64,000 bases of DNA from Pseudomicrostroma phylloplanum. Lineage: Eukaryota > Basidiomycota > Exobasidiomycetes > Microstromatales. Made by a program: the position numbers and the translations under genes. The notes beneath the pieces were generated by a model, which was not told where the DNA came from, searched no databases, and saw only the letters and a program-made list of their open reading frames with translations. Shown here piece after piece: positions 12,859-22,696 of this stretch (positions are counted from its first letter, which is position 1; each line of letters begins with the position of its first letter). The DNA lies in contig BCHS01000013.1 in the NCBI GenBank assembly GCA_039545275.1, positions 434,001-498,000 on the forward strand, read 5' to 3'.

Positions 12859-13971
12859 TCAGCACGACGACGTACTCGGTAGCACCCCTCCGTCCATGCC
12901 CCACAGCCACTTGCGGAACTGGTGGGCTTGCCAGTCCAGCAAGATGGGCAGCATGTCCCGCATGCCAAAAACGGGCCAGTAGGTCGGCACAAAGTGCATC
13001 GTAGTAGCAGGGGTCACCTGAAGCAGCGAGTGGTGGTAGAAGCTCGCATCAGTACCTTGGGGACCTCGAACACTCATCTGCGTCACTCACCTGCCAGAGC
13101 ATAAAGTCAGATAGCCGGTGCACACCGCTCGTCCGGACCATGACGTCCACTGGCGGAGAGTGTGCTAGCAGCATCTCCTTGTCCAACGCTTCCAACTCTC
13201 TAGCCATTGCGTCGTCATCGTCGTCACCAGAACCGTTGCAGCCGTTGGCTTGCGGCCTCTGTGCCCTCAACTTGGCCTCCACACGCGACCGGACTGCACC
13301 TGCCATTTCGTCCCTCGAAGAGTAGGGGATGCAGATATTGAGCGTCGGGCTGCGACAAAATCGAGCATACGTGATGGGTAAGCTTCCGCTATTAGAGTAT
13401 CCACCAGACGCACACCCTCTCTCACTCACCCCTTGTTGTCCCTAGTCAAGTCCTCTACCCTCCTGACTGCCTCCTGCACGTCCGGAGGCAAAAGGTGCAC
13501 CCTCCCCACTACCCTCAATCTAGCCTGATGCCTGGCCAGTAGCTCTCCGTGACCCGCCAGCTCAATGAGACTTGACCTGGCCAGCGCCATGAGCTCGTCG
13601 ACCTCCTCTGCCTTGCGCTTGAAATTGTCAATGGCAAAGGCATACACGGTGACGTGCTCGATGGCCTTTAGCTGCAGGCAGAGGTCCAGCACCCGCTTCA
13701 GGGCTTGGAAACCCGACTGATGGCCAGAAGGCGTCTTCTGCCCCTCGTCTATGTCCTGACGCTGTTGTTGTCTGGCCTCGATGCGCGAATTGAGGGACCG
13801 AGCCCAGCGCCGATTGCCGTCCATGATGAAGGCTACATGCCTGGGTAGCGGACCCAGGGCTAGCACCGAGAGGAGAAAGGCGGTGGGTGTGAGAGAGAGC
13901 CAGGTGAAGGGGAGTAGGAGGAGGTGGAAGAGGGAGAGGAGACCGGCGCCGACCTCCTCGGGAGTTACCAT
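12859..13971 (-). CDS. cis-prenyltransferase (dehydrodolichyl diphosphate synthase, Rer2/Srt1 type)
   Basis: Three minus-strand exons, 13971-13430, 13349-13091 and 13017-12859, all phase-consistent, giving 319 residues. The N terminus has a hydrophobic segment (about residues 10-40), then the catalytic P-loop [13 protein letters not shown] with Asp51. Further family motifs are [13 protein letters not shown], then [13 protein letters not shown] and [15 protein letters not shown] in exon 2, and LHF-like [11 protein letters not shown] with a W-rich tail in exon 3. Enzymes of this family add isopentenyl diphosphate to farnesyl diphosphate in cis to make the dolichol precursor at the ER or lipid droplets. 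An Asp-rich insert (GSGDDDDDA) lies between the strand motifs. RTSG is followed by V-H, where many homologues have E or H-T; this is unlikely to prevent activity. Length suits a catalytic subunit, not the Nus1 partner. Confidence 0.92.
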
Positions 13972-14451
13972 GCTAGAGTATGAGGATCAGGTTCAGGCCG
14001 GCGTGCCAGACCATGAGTGAGGGTGAGCGTGTTGGGCGTGCGGAAAGGGCGTGGGTGTGGGCGTGGGCGTAGGCGTAGGCGTGAGTGGACACAGGGCGGA
14101 GAGAGGCGTTGCGTGGAGGAGACGAGGGGCGCGCAACGAAGATTTGATCACCACCCGCCCACCGACTGACTGACTGACAGGCAGCGGAGAGGGGGCTGGG
14201 CAGATGAGATGAGGCAGGCAGCACCATGGCACCATCGTCACCACCACCACCTTCCTAGACAGCCTATTACCCTCATCCTACAGTCACCCTCGTATACCGC
14301 CAGGCTTGCTTTTTGGCTTGACGTACCTCACACTAGCCTACCTACGGTCCCTCCTTTGCCCTTCTTACGTCGCTCGACTTTTCGAGTCTTCTAAGTCGGC
14401 GTTTCACTTCTGTCCCCTTCCTCCCTCCCTTATCCCCCCATCCTTCTCACC
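13972..14451. promoter_or_regulatory. Divergent promoter region between cis-prenyltransferase and TOM40
   Basis: A 480-bp divergent intergenic region that must carry both promoters. It contains a short hexamer-type tandem repeat around 14049-14087 and a pyrimidine-rich leader just before the TOM40 start (about 14360-14450). No clear TATA box was seen. Confidence 0.5.
14049..14087. repeat. GTGGGC/GTAGGC hexamer tandem repeat
   Basis: Roughly six copies of a degenerate 6-bp unit (GTGGGY / GTAGGC) run through this segment of the divergent promoter. It is a short imperfect microsatellite-like tract. Confidence 0.75.
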
Positions 14452-15670
14452 ATGGCTGCTCCCTCGGGATCAGTCCCACCCCCCGGCTTCCACCCCGCCT
14501 CGGCTCAGAACGAATTCCTCCAAGAACACAAGGGCTTCCCCGTCCCCGCACGCGAGACGCACGCCTCTTCCATGTTCTCCTTTGCCGACCCCTTGCTGCG
14601 TCCCATTGCCAACACATTTGCCCAGCTGCAAGATACCAGGCAGAAGCTCGCCCTGCCCAACCCGGGAACAGTGGAGCACCTCACCAGGGAGGTCAAGGCA
14701 ACTCACCTCAACAACTACTTCTTCGATGGAGCTAGGGCAGACCTGACAAAGGCAATCAGCATCAACCCCATCTTCCAGATTACACATGCATTTTCCCATG
14801 GATCGCAGAGCGAGCCTCCTTCGTACAACTTTGGCGCAGTGATGGGAGATGACTCGGTTAGTTGCGAGAATGCAGGAAGAGTACTTTGCGTGGCAGACTC
14901 ATTTGCTGACATACCCTATCCTCGACAACTGTCTCCCTGCCCTCTTTCAGACCTTCCTGCAAGGTGGTATCAGCGATAGTGGTAGCGTCACCATGCGCGC
15001 AAATCGCAAGCTCACCCCAGGCCACACCGCCAAGGTGCAAGCCCAGCTGGCCAGCGCCGGTGGCCAGTCCTTTGTGCAGCTGGAGCACGACTACCAAGGT
15101 CTAGACCACTCTCTCAACCTCAAGGCCATGAACCCCTCGCCGGCAGATGGCACTGGAATCTACATGGTCAACTTCCTCCAGTCCCTCACCCGCAACTTTG
15201 CCCTCGGTCTCGAGACGGTGTACATGCGCCCCTCTGTGGATAGCCAAGAGGCCAACACGGGCTACATGGCCAAGTGGACCTCGGACGCCCGAGACGCCAT
15301 CGCCACGGTGCAGTACCAGGGCACAGGTGTGGCCCAGGCAACCTACTGGCAGCGTCTGGCAGACAAGGTCGACGCCGCCGTTGACCTCCAGGTGATTACC
15401 GCCCAAGGCCGCCGCGAAGCGCAGGCGACCGTCGGAGCAAAGTGGGACTTCCGCATGTCCACCTTCCGCACCCAGGTAGACTCGACGGGTAAGGTCTCCT
15501 CTCTACTGGAGACGAGACTCGCACCCACCTTTGCCTTTACCGTGGCTGGAGAGATTGACCATTTCAAGAATGCGGCAAAGTTTGGTGTGGGAGTGTCGAT
15601 TGAGAGCGCGGGTGATATCCCAATGGACCCGAATGCTGCGCCGCCCGCGCCTCCTTCGGTGCCGATGTAA
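14452..15670 (+). CDS. tom40: Tom40, mitochondrial outer-membrane protein import channel
   Basis: Two exons, 14452-14856 and 14951-15670, joined in phase 0 (GTTAGT donor, TTTCAG acceptor); 374 residues, close to the usual fungal Tom40 size. The N-terminal third carries FADPLLRPIANTF, ATHLNNYFFDGARADLTKA and INPIFQITHAFSHGSQS. The remainder is an alternating beta-strand pattern expected of a 19-stranded porin-3-family barrel, including SGSVTMRANRKLTPGHTAKV and AKFGVGVSIESAGD near the end. Tom40 is the pore of the TOM complex, through which nearly all nuclear-encoded mitochondrial precursors pass. Its short Pro-rich tail (PPAPPSVPM) follows the last strand. It neighbours two mitoribosomal genes. 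The start at CACC-ATG is well supported. Confidence 0.95.
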
Positions 15671-16118
15671 GGAGAGAGAGAGAGAGAGAGAAGAGAGATA
15701 GGCAGCCCTTGCGGAAGAGAAAGTGGTGTGGTGAAGAAGGGAGGGGAACGTTCATGTGGTAGCTCAATGAGGGCGGGGTGTGGCGTCGCGATCGAGCAGA
15801 GAGCAGCTAGCGAAGAAGGACGGAAGGGTAGCTCCAGGGAAGGAAGAGATGAGGGGAAGAGAAGAGAGGAAAGACGCTGTTCCCTTTAGGAGAGATTGTA
15901 CACAATGACTTGCTCGCTCGCTCGGCCTGGTCCGGTCAGTCGGCTTCCCTTCGCTTCGTCAGGGAGGGAGAGAGGGCCGACTGTCATAATGAACGCACAC
16001 CATTCTCAAGCCCTTACAGCAGGTCCATGGGACAGGAGAGAACTATCTGTGAAAGGGAAAGGATGAATGGCATTGCAGGAGTGGACGGGGATCTCATGCT
16101 GAAATCGTGGTCCATAGG
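15671..16118. other. Convergent intergenic region, TOM40 / uL24m
   Basis: A 448-bp tail-to-tail region with a GA microsatellite immediately after the TOM40 stop (about 15672-15698) and a purine-rich stretch to about 15890. No gene is supported. Confidence 0.6.
15672..15698. repeat. (GA)n microsatellite
   Basis: About eleven consecutive GA units start two bases after the TOM40 stop codon, then break into AGAGAGATA. It would lie in the 3' UTR. Confidence 0.85.
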
Positions 16119-17600
16119 CTATGTCGATGTCGATGTCGGTGCTGCACCCCCCGCACCCGCACCCGCACCCGAAGTCGTCGTCGTAACGCCCGCTCCACCA
16201 ATGGCCTGTCCCAATCCGAAGCCCTGCGCAGCACCTCCGACCACTCCCTCCGGTCTCCCCACCTTTGCCTTTTCGGCAAGATACTCCCTGAGGGCCATCT
16301 TGTTCCTCTGTTCTCTCCTTCCCATATTCTTTGCCAGCTTGGCCTTGCGAAGCAGACGTGCCTGCCACCTCTGTTGTCTCCACTTCCTCCCACGCTCATT
16401 ACTGAGTTCCTCCTTCATGAGAAGTTCCACGGGCATCGAGTCCAAGTGGACTTTAGAGGTGAGACCCTGTTGTTGCTGAACGCTTAGGAGGGTGCCGGTA
16501 TGAGGGTCGCGCTCGAAGGATTCGGTGCCCACGAGGGCGTCAGCGATGGGTAGTTGCCAGCTTCCGCCGGCTACGGGCCCTACTTGGGGAGCAAGACTGA
16601 GGTAGTCCGAGGCGGCAAAGGAGCGGCCGCCCTGGGATGCGTGGCCCTGCTGCGAAGAGGCCCAGAGGGACATGGACTTCTTGGCCAAAGACAGAACCTC
16701 GGCTGCGCTTGGCTCTTGGGGAACAGGAGGAGGGGTGAAGAGCTTCTTGGTTTGGAAACCGGGATAACGTCCTTGACTTGTGCCCTTGTAAAGGTCAGCT
16801 GACTCCTGCTCTTTGGCTGCCCGAGCTACCTCTAGCGCGGCGAGACGCTCCACGACATCGCTGACGCTGTGGGCTGAGTTGCGGGGTGGCTTTGGTAGCA
16901 GATGAACGGGGTCGGAAGGAGCCCACGGCAGCCAGGTCTCCTCCTCTACGTCTCTCCGGCCTGAGGCGTCTGGCTTGGGAGGAGGAGCCGTCTTCCTCGT
17001 CTTTGGCCAGGGCACTTCGATCTTCTCGTTGATCCCGTCTCTATTGCGGATCACGGCGTAACGCTGCCAGCGCCACATCCTTGAGGCTTTGTGGAAGTGC
17101 AGGTTCTTCTTGATGATTCGGAGAGCGTAGGTGTCCTCTAGGTCTGGGATCTTGAGGGTGAGGTTGCTATAGTGGATGGGACGCGGGACGGTGTAGGTGG
17201 TGGGACCGAAGCCTCTTTCGGGCTTGTTGGGATCCAGAAGACGAGGTGTGTTGTGGGCGGTATTGTGCGGTACGAGTGGGTGTTCCTCATTGAGGTTGGC
17301 CAAGAGCACAGTGTTCTTCTCGCGATCAACGCTGATCACCCTTCCTTCTCCCCTAACCTTCTCATTCGGGTCCAAGCCAAATTGCCGTGCGACATTGCCT
17401 GTGTTGAGCTTGACGATGTCTCCAGGTACAATGTTCCAAAAGGGCACTCGGTCCCTTGGCTGTACGAATCTCTTGGAGCCGCCGGCCTGGGAAGGTTTGC
17501 CTGCCTGGAAGAACTTTGCGTGCTTGGTGGGACGCTCGAGGTGGCGCAGACTCCGGAGGACAGTGGTCGTGGTGCCCACTGCGTGAAGTGCTTCCTCCAT
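16119..17600 (-). CDS. mrpl40: Mitochondrial large-subunit ribosomal protein uL24m (KOW domain)
   Basis: Single open frame of 493 residues from the ATG at 17600 (MEEALHAVGTT). The frame stays open upstream without another ATG, so this start is preferred. A KOW/uL24 region lies at about residues 50-110: VPFWNIVPGDIVKLNTGNV followed by GEGRVISVDREKNTVLLANL. This domain binds 23S-type rRNA early in large-subunit assembly. The central part (PRPIHYSNLTL, HKASRMWRWQRYAVIRNRDG) resembles fungal Mrpl40. Compared with yeast Mrpl40 (roughly 300 residues) this protein has a long C-terminal extension, with the basic helix ERGRKWRQQRWQARLLRKAK and a Gly/Thr-rich end. It is divergent from bS18m across 280 bp. 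Confidence 0.85.
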   Translation of the reverse strand: MEEALHAVGTTTTVLRSLRHLERPTKHAKFFQAGKPSQAGGSKRFVQPRDRVPFWNIVPGDIVKLNTGNVARQFGLDPNEKVRGEGRVISVDREKNTVLLANLNEEHPLVPHNTAHNTPRLLDPNKPERGFGPTTYTVPRPIHYSNLTLKIPDLEDTYALRIIKKNLHFHKASRMWRWQRYAVIRNRDGINEKIEVPWPKTRKTAPPPKPDASGRRDVEEETWLPWAPSDPVHLLPKPPRNSAHSVSDVVERLAALEVARAAKEQESADLYKGTSQGRYPGFQTKKLFTPPPVPQEPSAAEVLSLAKKSMSLWASSQQGHASQGGRSFAASDYLSLAPQVGPVAGGSWQLPIADALVGTESFERDPHTGTLLSVQQQQGLTSKVHLDSMPVELLMKEELSNERGRKWRQQRWQARLLRKAKLAKNMGRREQRNKMALREYLAEKAKVGRPEGVVGGAAQGFGLGQAIGGAGVTTTTSGAGAGAGGAAPTSTST

Positions 17601-17880
17601 GACGGGCAGCGAAGGAGGAGGAGACGAGGTCGGTACGGTGGTCAGAGGGCAGAGGACGATGAGGAAGACCACGCTTGGCGTCTCTCTCGTCAGTCAGTCA
17701 GTCTACGGAGATGCGCCTTGGCTGATGGCCATTGGTAAAAGTGCATTTGCAACTCCGCGCGCGGACTCGGGTCTGGTGCCGTGTCGCCCGAAGATCTGAT
17801 CGTCTCACTGACACCACTGACCACTGCAAGGCTGCCGTATTACGCACCGTCACCACTTCGTGCTCTCGATTACAGCCGCT
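17601..17880. promoter_or_regulatory. Bidirectional promoter for uL24m and bS18m
   Basis: Only 280 bp separate the two divergent start codons, so promoter elements for both mitoribosomal genes must be here or overlap the transcripts. A TCAGTCAGTCAGTC repeat occurs at about 17691-17703. No TATA box is evident. Confidence 0.6.
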
Positions 17881-18786
17881 ATGAGACTGGTAGCATCATC
17901 CTCGTCACTGCCAATGGCCTGCATCGCCAGCCGCTTCACGGCGAGCTCAGCCAGCGCAGTCGCATCCACCTCGCGAGTGCAGCTGCGCAGCTTCCAGACT
18001 ACTTCCTCGTCTGCCGAAGAGGGCCAGCGATCAGGCAGGCCCAACTCCTCAGCGTCCCCTTCCACTGCACAACTGGGCGAGATCGCAGATACCGTCAGGA
18101 AGAACGTCACGCCTGGAGGCACCACTGGCGTTGGCTTCCAGCGGGCGGGCAGGGGAGTGGGATCATCGGGAAATGTCTTTACACCTGGTGCTGGATTGAA
18201 GCCAGAGCAGACTTTTGGGCAAAGGGAACGACCTGAGCCTAGGCCAGAACATGGACAGGTAAGTGCGGTATACACAGACGGTGCTAAAGGACATACAAGC
18301 AACGTAGCGGGAGGTGGAAGGAACCTTAGGCCGCTTTGGACACGACCAGCTACGAGCATGCCTGCCGTGAGCCCTAAGCTGACAGACCTTACTCTCAATC
18401 CCATCTCGCAGCACCTCGTACCTCACTCTGTCTCCTACGAAGCCTTCAACCGCGAGCAGACCTACCGCGTCCCACCCCGCCTAGGTCCGCGCCGCCGGAT
18501 CGCCGAGACGCTCGACCAAATCCACAAGCTCGGTCTCAACCCTGGCAAACCCTCCCTCCACGATGACTCGTACAAGAACGGAGCCTTCCTCTCACCTTAT
18601 GTCAGTGAAATGGGGAAGATCCTCTCGAGGAACAAGACGAATTTGACTTGGAAGAGTCAGAAGAGTGTGGGAAAGGCGATTAGGAGGGCGAGGAGTATGG
18701 GGATTATTCCTGTCTTGGCAAAGACGGACGCTTGGAAGAGTAATGCTGGCAGCTATTGGGATTACTCAAAGCGATCTAGAGGTTGA
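17881..18786 (+). CDS. rsm18: Mitochondrial small-subunit ribosomal protein bS18m
   Basis: Exons 17881-18258 and 18412-18786 give 250 residues. The start is the ATG at 17881, which yields a Ser/Arg-rich mitochondrial presequence (MRLVASSSSLPMACIASRF...). The S18 signature is near the C terminus: GKILSRNKTNLTWKSQ, then KAIRRARSMGIIPVL. bS18 binds the platform of the small subunit. The intron has a GTAAGT donor, a CTGAC branch-like motif at about 18379 and a CGCAG acceptor. It is 153 nt long with no in-frame stop, so the unspliced message encodes 51 extra residues. I chose splicing because the donor and acceptor are good and the intron-encoded peptide does not look like S18. It is longer than bacterial S18 (about 75), as is usual for fungal mitochondrial versions. 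Confidence 0.86.
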   Translation: MRLVASSSSLPMACIASRFTASSASAVASTSRVQLRSFQTTSSSAEEGQRSGRPNSSASPSTAQLGEIADTVRKNVTPGGTTGVGFQRAGRGVGSSGNVFTPGAGLKPEQTFGQRERPEPRPEHGQVSAVYTDGAKGHTSNVAGGGRNLRPLWTRPATSMPAVSPKLTDLTLNPISQHLVPHSVSYEAFNREQTYRVPPRLGPRRRIAETLDQIHKLGLNPGKPSLHDDSYKNGAFLSPYVSEMGKILSRNKTNLTWKSQKSVGKAIRRARSMGIIPVLAKTDAWKSNAGSYWDYSKRSRG

Positions 18787-19493
18787 AGGTAGTTGGGCAA
18801 ATGATGCTTCGATGACTCTGTCCAGGTCGGCTTGAGCAGAGCTGAACGGCGTCCCTGCGTGACCAGATAATTGTAATCTCGTTCTGTACGACATGATTGT
18901 TCGTCGGCCATTGTGAGACTATGTGAATGATCACATCAGCACTCAATCTTTTGGACTTGCTATCTTCAGCCAGTGCGAGCTTGGGAAGGTCGAATAAGAT
19001 GGGGTAAATATCGTGTGCTTATGGCTGCACACGTAAGCCCAGCCGGCACGGGCACGCGACAGCCAAGAATCTCCTCTCTCTCTGACTGACCACTTCGCCT
19101 CGTAACAATACAGAGAAGGAAATGTCTCAAAAAAACTGCGCATCCTCATCTCCCGCCCTATTAGCACGTACTTACTCCCACCCATCCAGCATGACCCAGG
19201 TACGAGTGAGCAAGCCTCGAACTGCGGGTCTCGAGCGGAGTTCCAACATCACTCGCGGACCGGGGAGGGAGAGGCACAAAAATTCCCCTCTGCCTCTCGC
19301 CCCGTCTCGCCGTCCGCGGTGCGCGCTGTTGCCCAGCCCTCAGCCTCAGCCCACTCTGCCCGCTCGCCTGCCGCCTCGCTCGCCCGCCCGCCGCTCCCTC
19401 TGCGTGCAACATTCGAGGGGAGAGCTTCGCCTTGCCACCCTTTTGCCTTTTCCCCCTCCCTTTACCCATTCCATATAAACATACTCGTTCACA
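18787..19493. promoter_or_regulatory. Intergenic region and eL29 promoter
   Basis: This 707-bp region lies between two plus-strand genes. The last 150 bp is strongly pyrimidine-rich, as is common upstream of fungal ribosomal protein genes, and an ATATAAA motif sits at about 19473-19479, probably too near the ATG at 19494 to act as a standard TATA box. No gene is supported. Confidence 0.5.
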
Positions 19494-20461
19494 ATGGCCA
19501 AGTCGAAGAACCACACGAACCACGTTAGTATCTACATCTTCACTCGAAGCTAGGAATGAAGGCAGCACCGGGGATCGAAGGCTGGGGAGGGAGCACTTTG
19601 GTGCAGAGAAGGAGGGACGCAGGGAAGGAAGAAGAAGTGCTGGTCGTTGGAGATTTGACGATCTTCAATGGGCTGGAGGGCAGGCAGAGATGGTGTGGAA
19701 GAGTAGCGTACAGCAGAGGCAAGGAAGGAGCCGTCACAGTCAGAGGAAGATCTGTCTAGACGGGTTCGCAGCTGAGGGTGGGAGGCCACTGCAGCATGCC
19801 CGCCTCAGGGCATCGCTGTGCTGCGTAGCCCTTCTCTAATCCGGCGCACATCAGTGTACCTGATGCAGACATATGCTATCTCAGGCCTCTCGCCTCTCAG
19901 CGACAGCACCCAGAACCCAAGGTCCGCCTACCCCAGCGCAGCAATCTGACACACCTTCCTCTTTTACTACACCTTTCTACAGAACCAAAGCCGCAAGGCC
20001 CACCGAAACGGTATCAAGAAGCCAAAGACCAACAAGTACCCAAGCTTGAAGGGAGTGAGTATCTGCATGAGGCAGCGAGGCATTCAATGACTGCATTGCG
20101 GAGGTGTGGGACCTTTTAGGCATTGATGGAAGCGAAGGAAGCGGGCGGCGAAGGGAGGCTAGTCGGATGGGTTTGCAGGGAAGAGCTCGGGTCGTCGGAG
20201 CCTCCCATAAGAGCTTTTCCTTGAATGGTCATCGATCAAAGCTGCAACAGGGCTGGAGGAAATGGGCAGAGGAACGACGGGAGCGTTGGCGAGCTCCTCA
20301 TCTCATAGTTCACAGATACTGACTGACCCATCAACACCCCTCCTACCTATCTACCTCCTCTCTAGGTCGACCCCAAGTTCGTCCGCAACCAGAGGTACGC
20401 CAAGCACGGTACCGAGAAGGCTCTCCGAGAGTCGAGGGCCGCCCTCAAGTCGTCCGCCTAG
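19494..20461 (+). CDS. rpl29: Cytosolic large-subunit ribosomal protein eL29
   Basis: Three small exons, 19494-19523, 19983-20054 and 20366-20461, give a 65-residue protein. It begins [20 protein letters not shown], continues [20 protein letters not shown] and [19 protein letters not shown], and matches eL29 end to end; yeast Rpl29 is about 59 residues. eL29 is a very basic 60S subunit protein near the peptidyl transferase region and the 5S/60S interface. All junctions are phase 0, with GTTAGT and GTGAGT donors and CTACAG and TCTAG acceptors. The introns are 459 and 311 nt, several times the length of most others in this window, and may carry regulatory or small-RNA content. The first exon codes for only ten residues, so ORF-based annotation would easily miss this gene. 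Confidence 0.95.
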
Positions 20462-20839
20462 AGCGGGAAGCGCTAGCGGTGCGCGAGCGATGCGAGTCCC
20501 TCTTGTCTTCATTCCAGGATGGAGATGGAGGGCTCTCAAAAGTGTTGAGCTGAGCAATCCGACCTCCTTCGGGAGCTTCAGTACCTCTCACACTTTCCCC
20601 GCTTTGACTTGTCATTTGTACCATCCCCTCCCCTTGTCCTTGTCTTCCGTTGAACACATTTAGCGAATACAAGCACAAGCTTCATCACGCACGCACGCAA
20701 CTTCATCACACAGAGTGTAGGAACTATCATTGTGAGTGAGGGAAGAAGCCCCAAAGAGTGCATTGCATAGTAGGCAGCAGGTGTGTGAGGGTCTGGTATT
20801 GAGAGGAAGAGAAGGGAGGGGAAAGGCAGAGGCGAGTGG
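20462..20839. other. Convergent intergenic region after eL29
   Basis: A 378-bp tail-to-tail region holding the two 3' UTRs. ACGCACGCA repeats occur near 20690. No gene is supported. Confidence 0.55.
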
Positions 20840-22696
20840 CTACCGCGACCATCCCTCCTCGTCGTCGCCCTCGTCGTCTTGCACCGAATACTCCTCGTCT
20901 TCATCAAGAGACTCGTGCACAGCGTCCATCCCCATTCCCATTCCCATTTCCATCCCTCTGCCTCTGCTCCTGCTGCGTGCATTAGCCAGCGCGCCTCCGT
21001 TCTTCCCCCCATCATCGTCGTCATCGTCATCAAGGTCGAAGAGCTCGTCCCGGTCCCGGTCCCCGTTGCCGAAGAGGTCTTCGTCCCCGTCCCCTTCTTC
21101 TTCTTCTTCTTCTTCTTCGTGCGCATAGTCCACCTCTTGGTCCCCCTCTCCTTCTGCAGCTTCGCCATTTTCGCCTGACATACCGGCTTGGAGATGGACG
21201 TGCTTCCAGTACTGGAGATCTTCGTCGCCGTCGCCGTCACCATCGCCGTCGTCGTGACTTATTGCGCTGCTGCTGCCGCTACCGCCAGTAGCGAGTACCC
21301 AGCGATCCCTCCCTCCCTTCCTGCTCTTCACTACCAGCTCATCCCCATCCCCATCCCTATCCTCGTCCCCTCCCCCTTCCTGACCAGCATTACCCGCCCG
21401 TATCCCCCCATCCCACCCACCCAACCTCCTCCCCAACCCAGTACACATCTCCAGTCCCCTCAATAAATCCCTCTCCTCCTCTTTTGCTCTCTCGGAGAGA
21501 AAGTGCGCTCGTTGCAGCGAGGAGGACTCGACGTGGGAGAGGAGGATGGTGGAACTAGATGTGGTGGTGGTAGAGGGGCGAGTGGTTGTGTTGGCAGACG
21601 GGTAGGAAGAGGAGAGAGTGTGGGAGTGAGGAGAGAGAGGACTGCTACTGAGCAGTTTGGGGGGTTCCTCCATTTGCAGCTGGGGGTGGGGAGGATGTAG
21701 AGAGGAAGAGGCGGAGGAGGAGGAGGACGAGCCGGCTGGAGGAGCTTCTAAGTGTGCTTGTGCTTGAGAGATCTCCCCCGGGTAGGGCGTGGCGGCTCTA
21801 CCTCTACCGCGTGCACGGAGGGGGGAGCATCGAGGACTGCTGCGATTGACTGGTAGCGCTGCTGCTGCTGCTGCTGCCCTTGCTTCGGCCCTACTTCCAT
21901 TGCCGTGTCCGCTCCTATTGAAGTTGTCATCGTGATATGCTCCTCCTGCCGCATCACTGCTGCTGCTCCCCCTCCTTTGCGGTGCTTCTGAGATCCTGAC
22001 CGATCCAGTCCTGCTGACTTTGGAGCGAGTGAGTATCCCCATTCGAGGAGGCGAGTCGCGAGCCGCAGCCTCAGCATGGCTGATCCGCTTGACGGAGCTG
22101 CGAGTAAAGTCGTACTTTTCCTCTGGCGAGGTGGAAGCCTGCCAGGGTGCGTGGGCCTGTACCAGCTGGGGTGGAGGTCCATCGTTGAACAATCTCCTCT
22201 TGATGTCCACTGCGAGCTCGTGACTGGAGCTGGAGGACGAAGGCGCTGCGAGGTCTTGTGTGTGGTAGTGCTGCTGGTGATGGTGCTGGTGGTGGAGGGA
22301 GACACCGTCCATCTCGCTCTGCAAGTCCAGCATTGCATCTCCATCCCCATGTCCGCTTCCCCCGAAGAGCTCGCCATTGCCTTTACTGAACCCCATCGTC
22401 TTCATGCTCCTGCTCACCCCCGGTGCAGACACCCTGCGTAGCCAGCTGTAGGAGGTCTTGCCTGTGCCAGTGGCATTGCGCGAGTTGAGTGGTGCGCGCA
22501 GGTTCGTCGGAGGAGGGGGACGTCGCCGTGGGATGAATAGGGAGGAGGTGTCCAGTGTAGAGGCCCTGCTCGCCGAAGGTGGGCTAGAGGAGGAGAAAGA
22601 AGCAAAGGGAGATGTAGTGGCGACGGTGCTTGTGGTGGTACTGGTGGGGGAGAGGGAAGCAGAGGGTGCTCCCTGCTGTTCTGGCCGGTGTAGCAT
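20840..22696 (-). CDS. Hypothetical low-complexity acidic protein
   Basis: A single 618-codon frame starting at the ATG at 22696 (MLHRPEQQGAPS); the frame is open further upstream but without an ATG, so a small upstream exon is possible. No known domain was recognised. The first half is Ser/Pro/His-rich, with a basic motif SLFIPRRRPPPPTN, a His/Gln run (HHQHHHQQHYH) and a more ordered-looking segment around YDFTRSSVKRISHAEAAA and MGILTRSKVSRTGSVRISE. Near the middle is a helical piece RAHFLSERAKEEERDLLRGLEM. The C-terminal third is Asp/Glu/Gly-rich with runs of E and D, then an MGMGMGMD repeat. Length without stops and absence of any competing frame support it as coding. The composition suggests a disordered nuclear or regulatory protein, but function is unknown. 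Confidence 0.6.
   Translation of the reverse strand: MLHRPEQQGAPSASLSPTSTTTSTVATTSPFASFSSSSPPSASRASTLDTSSLFIPRRRPPPPTNLRAPLNSRNATGTGKTSYSWLRRVSAPGVSRSMKTMGFSKGNGELFGGSGHGDGDAMLDLQSEMDGVSLHHQHHHQQHYHTQDLAAPSSSSSSHELAVDIKRRLFNDGPPPQLVQAHAPWQASTSPEEKYDFTRSSVKRISHAEAAARDSPPRMGILTRSKVSRTGSVRISEAPQRRGSSSSDAAGGAYHDDNFNRSGHGNGSRAEARAAAAAAALPVNRSSPRCSPLRARGRGRAATPYPGEISQAQAHLEAPPAGSSSSSSASSSLHPPHPQLQMEEPPKLLSSSPLSPHSHTLSSSYPSANTTTRPSTTTTSSSTILLSHVESSSLQRAHFLSERAKEEERDLLRGLEMCTGLGRRLGGWDGGIRAGNAGQEGGGDEDRDGDGDELVVKSRKGGRDRWVLATGGSGSSSAISHDDGDGDGDGDEDLQYWKHVHLQAGMSGENGEAAEGEGDQEVDYAHEEEEEEEEGDGDEDLFGNGDRDRDELFDLDDDDDDDGGKNGGALANARSRSRGRGMEMGMGMGMDAVHESLDEDEEYSVQDDEGDDEEGWSR

Noticed and set aside
16006..17738. 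Plus-strand frames of up to 189 codons over uL24m
   Set aside because: They overlap the conserved KOW-containing minus-strand gene and have no recognisable motif.
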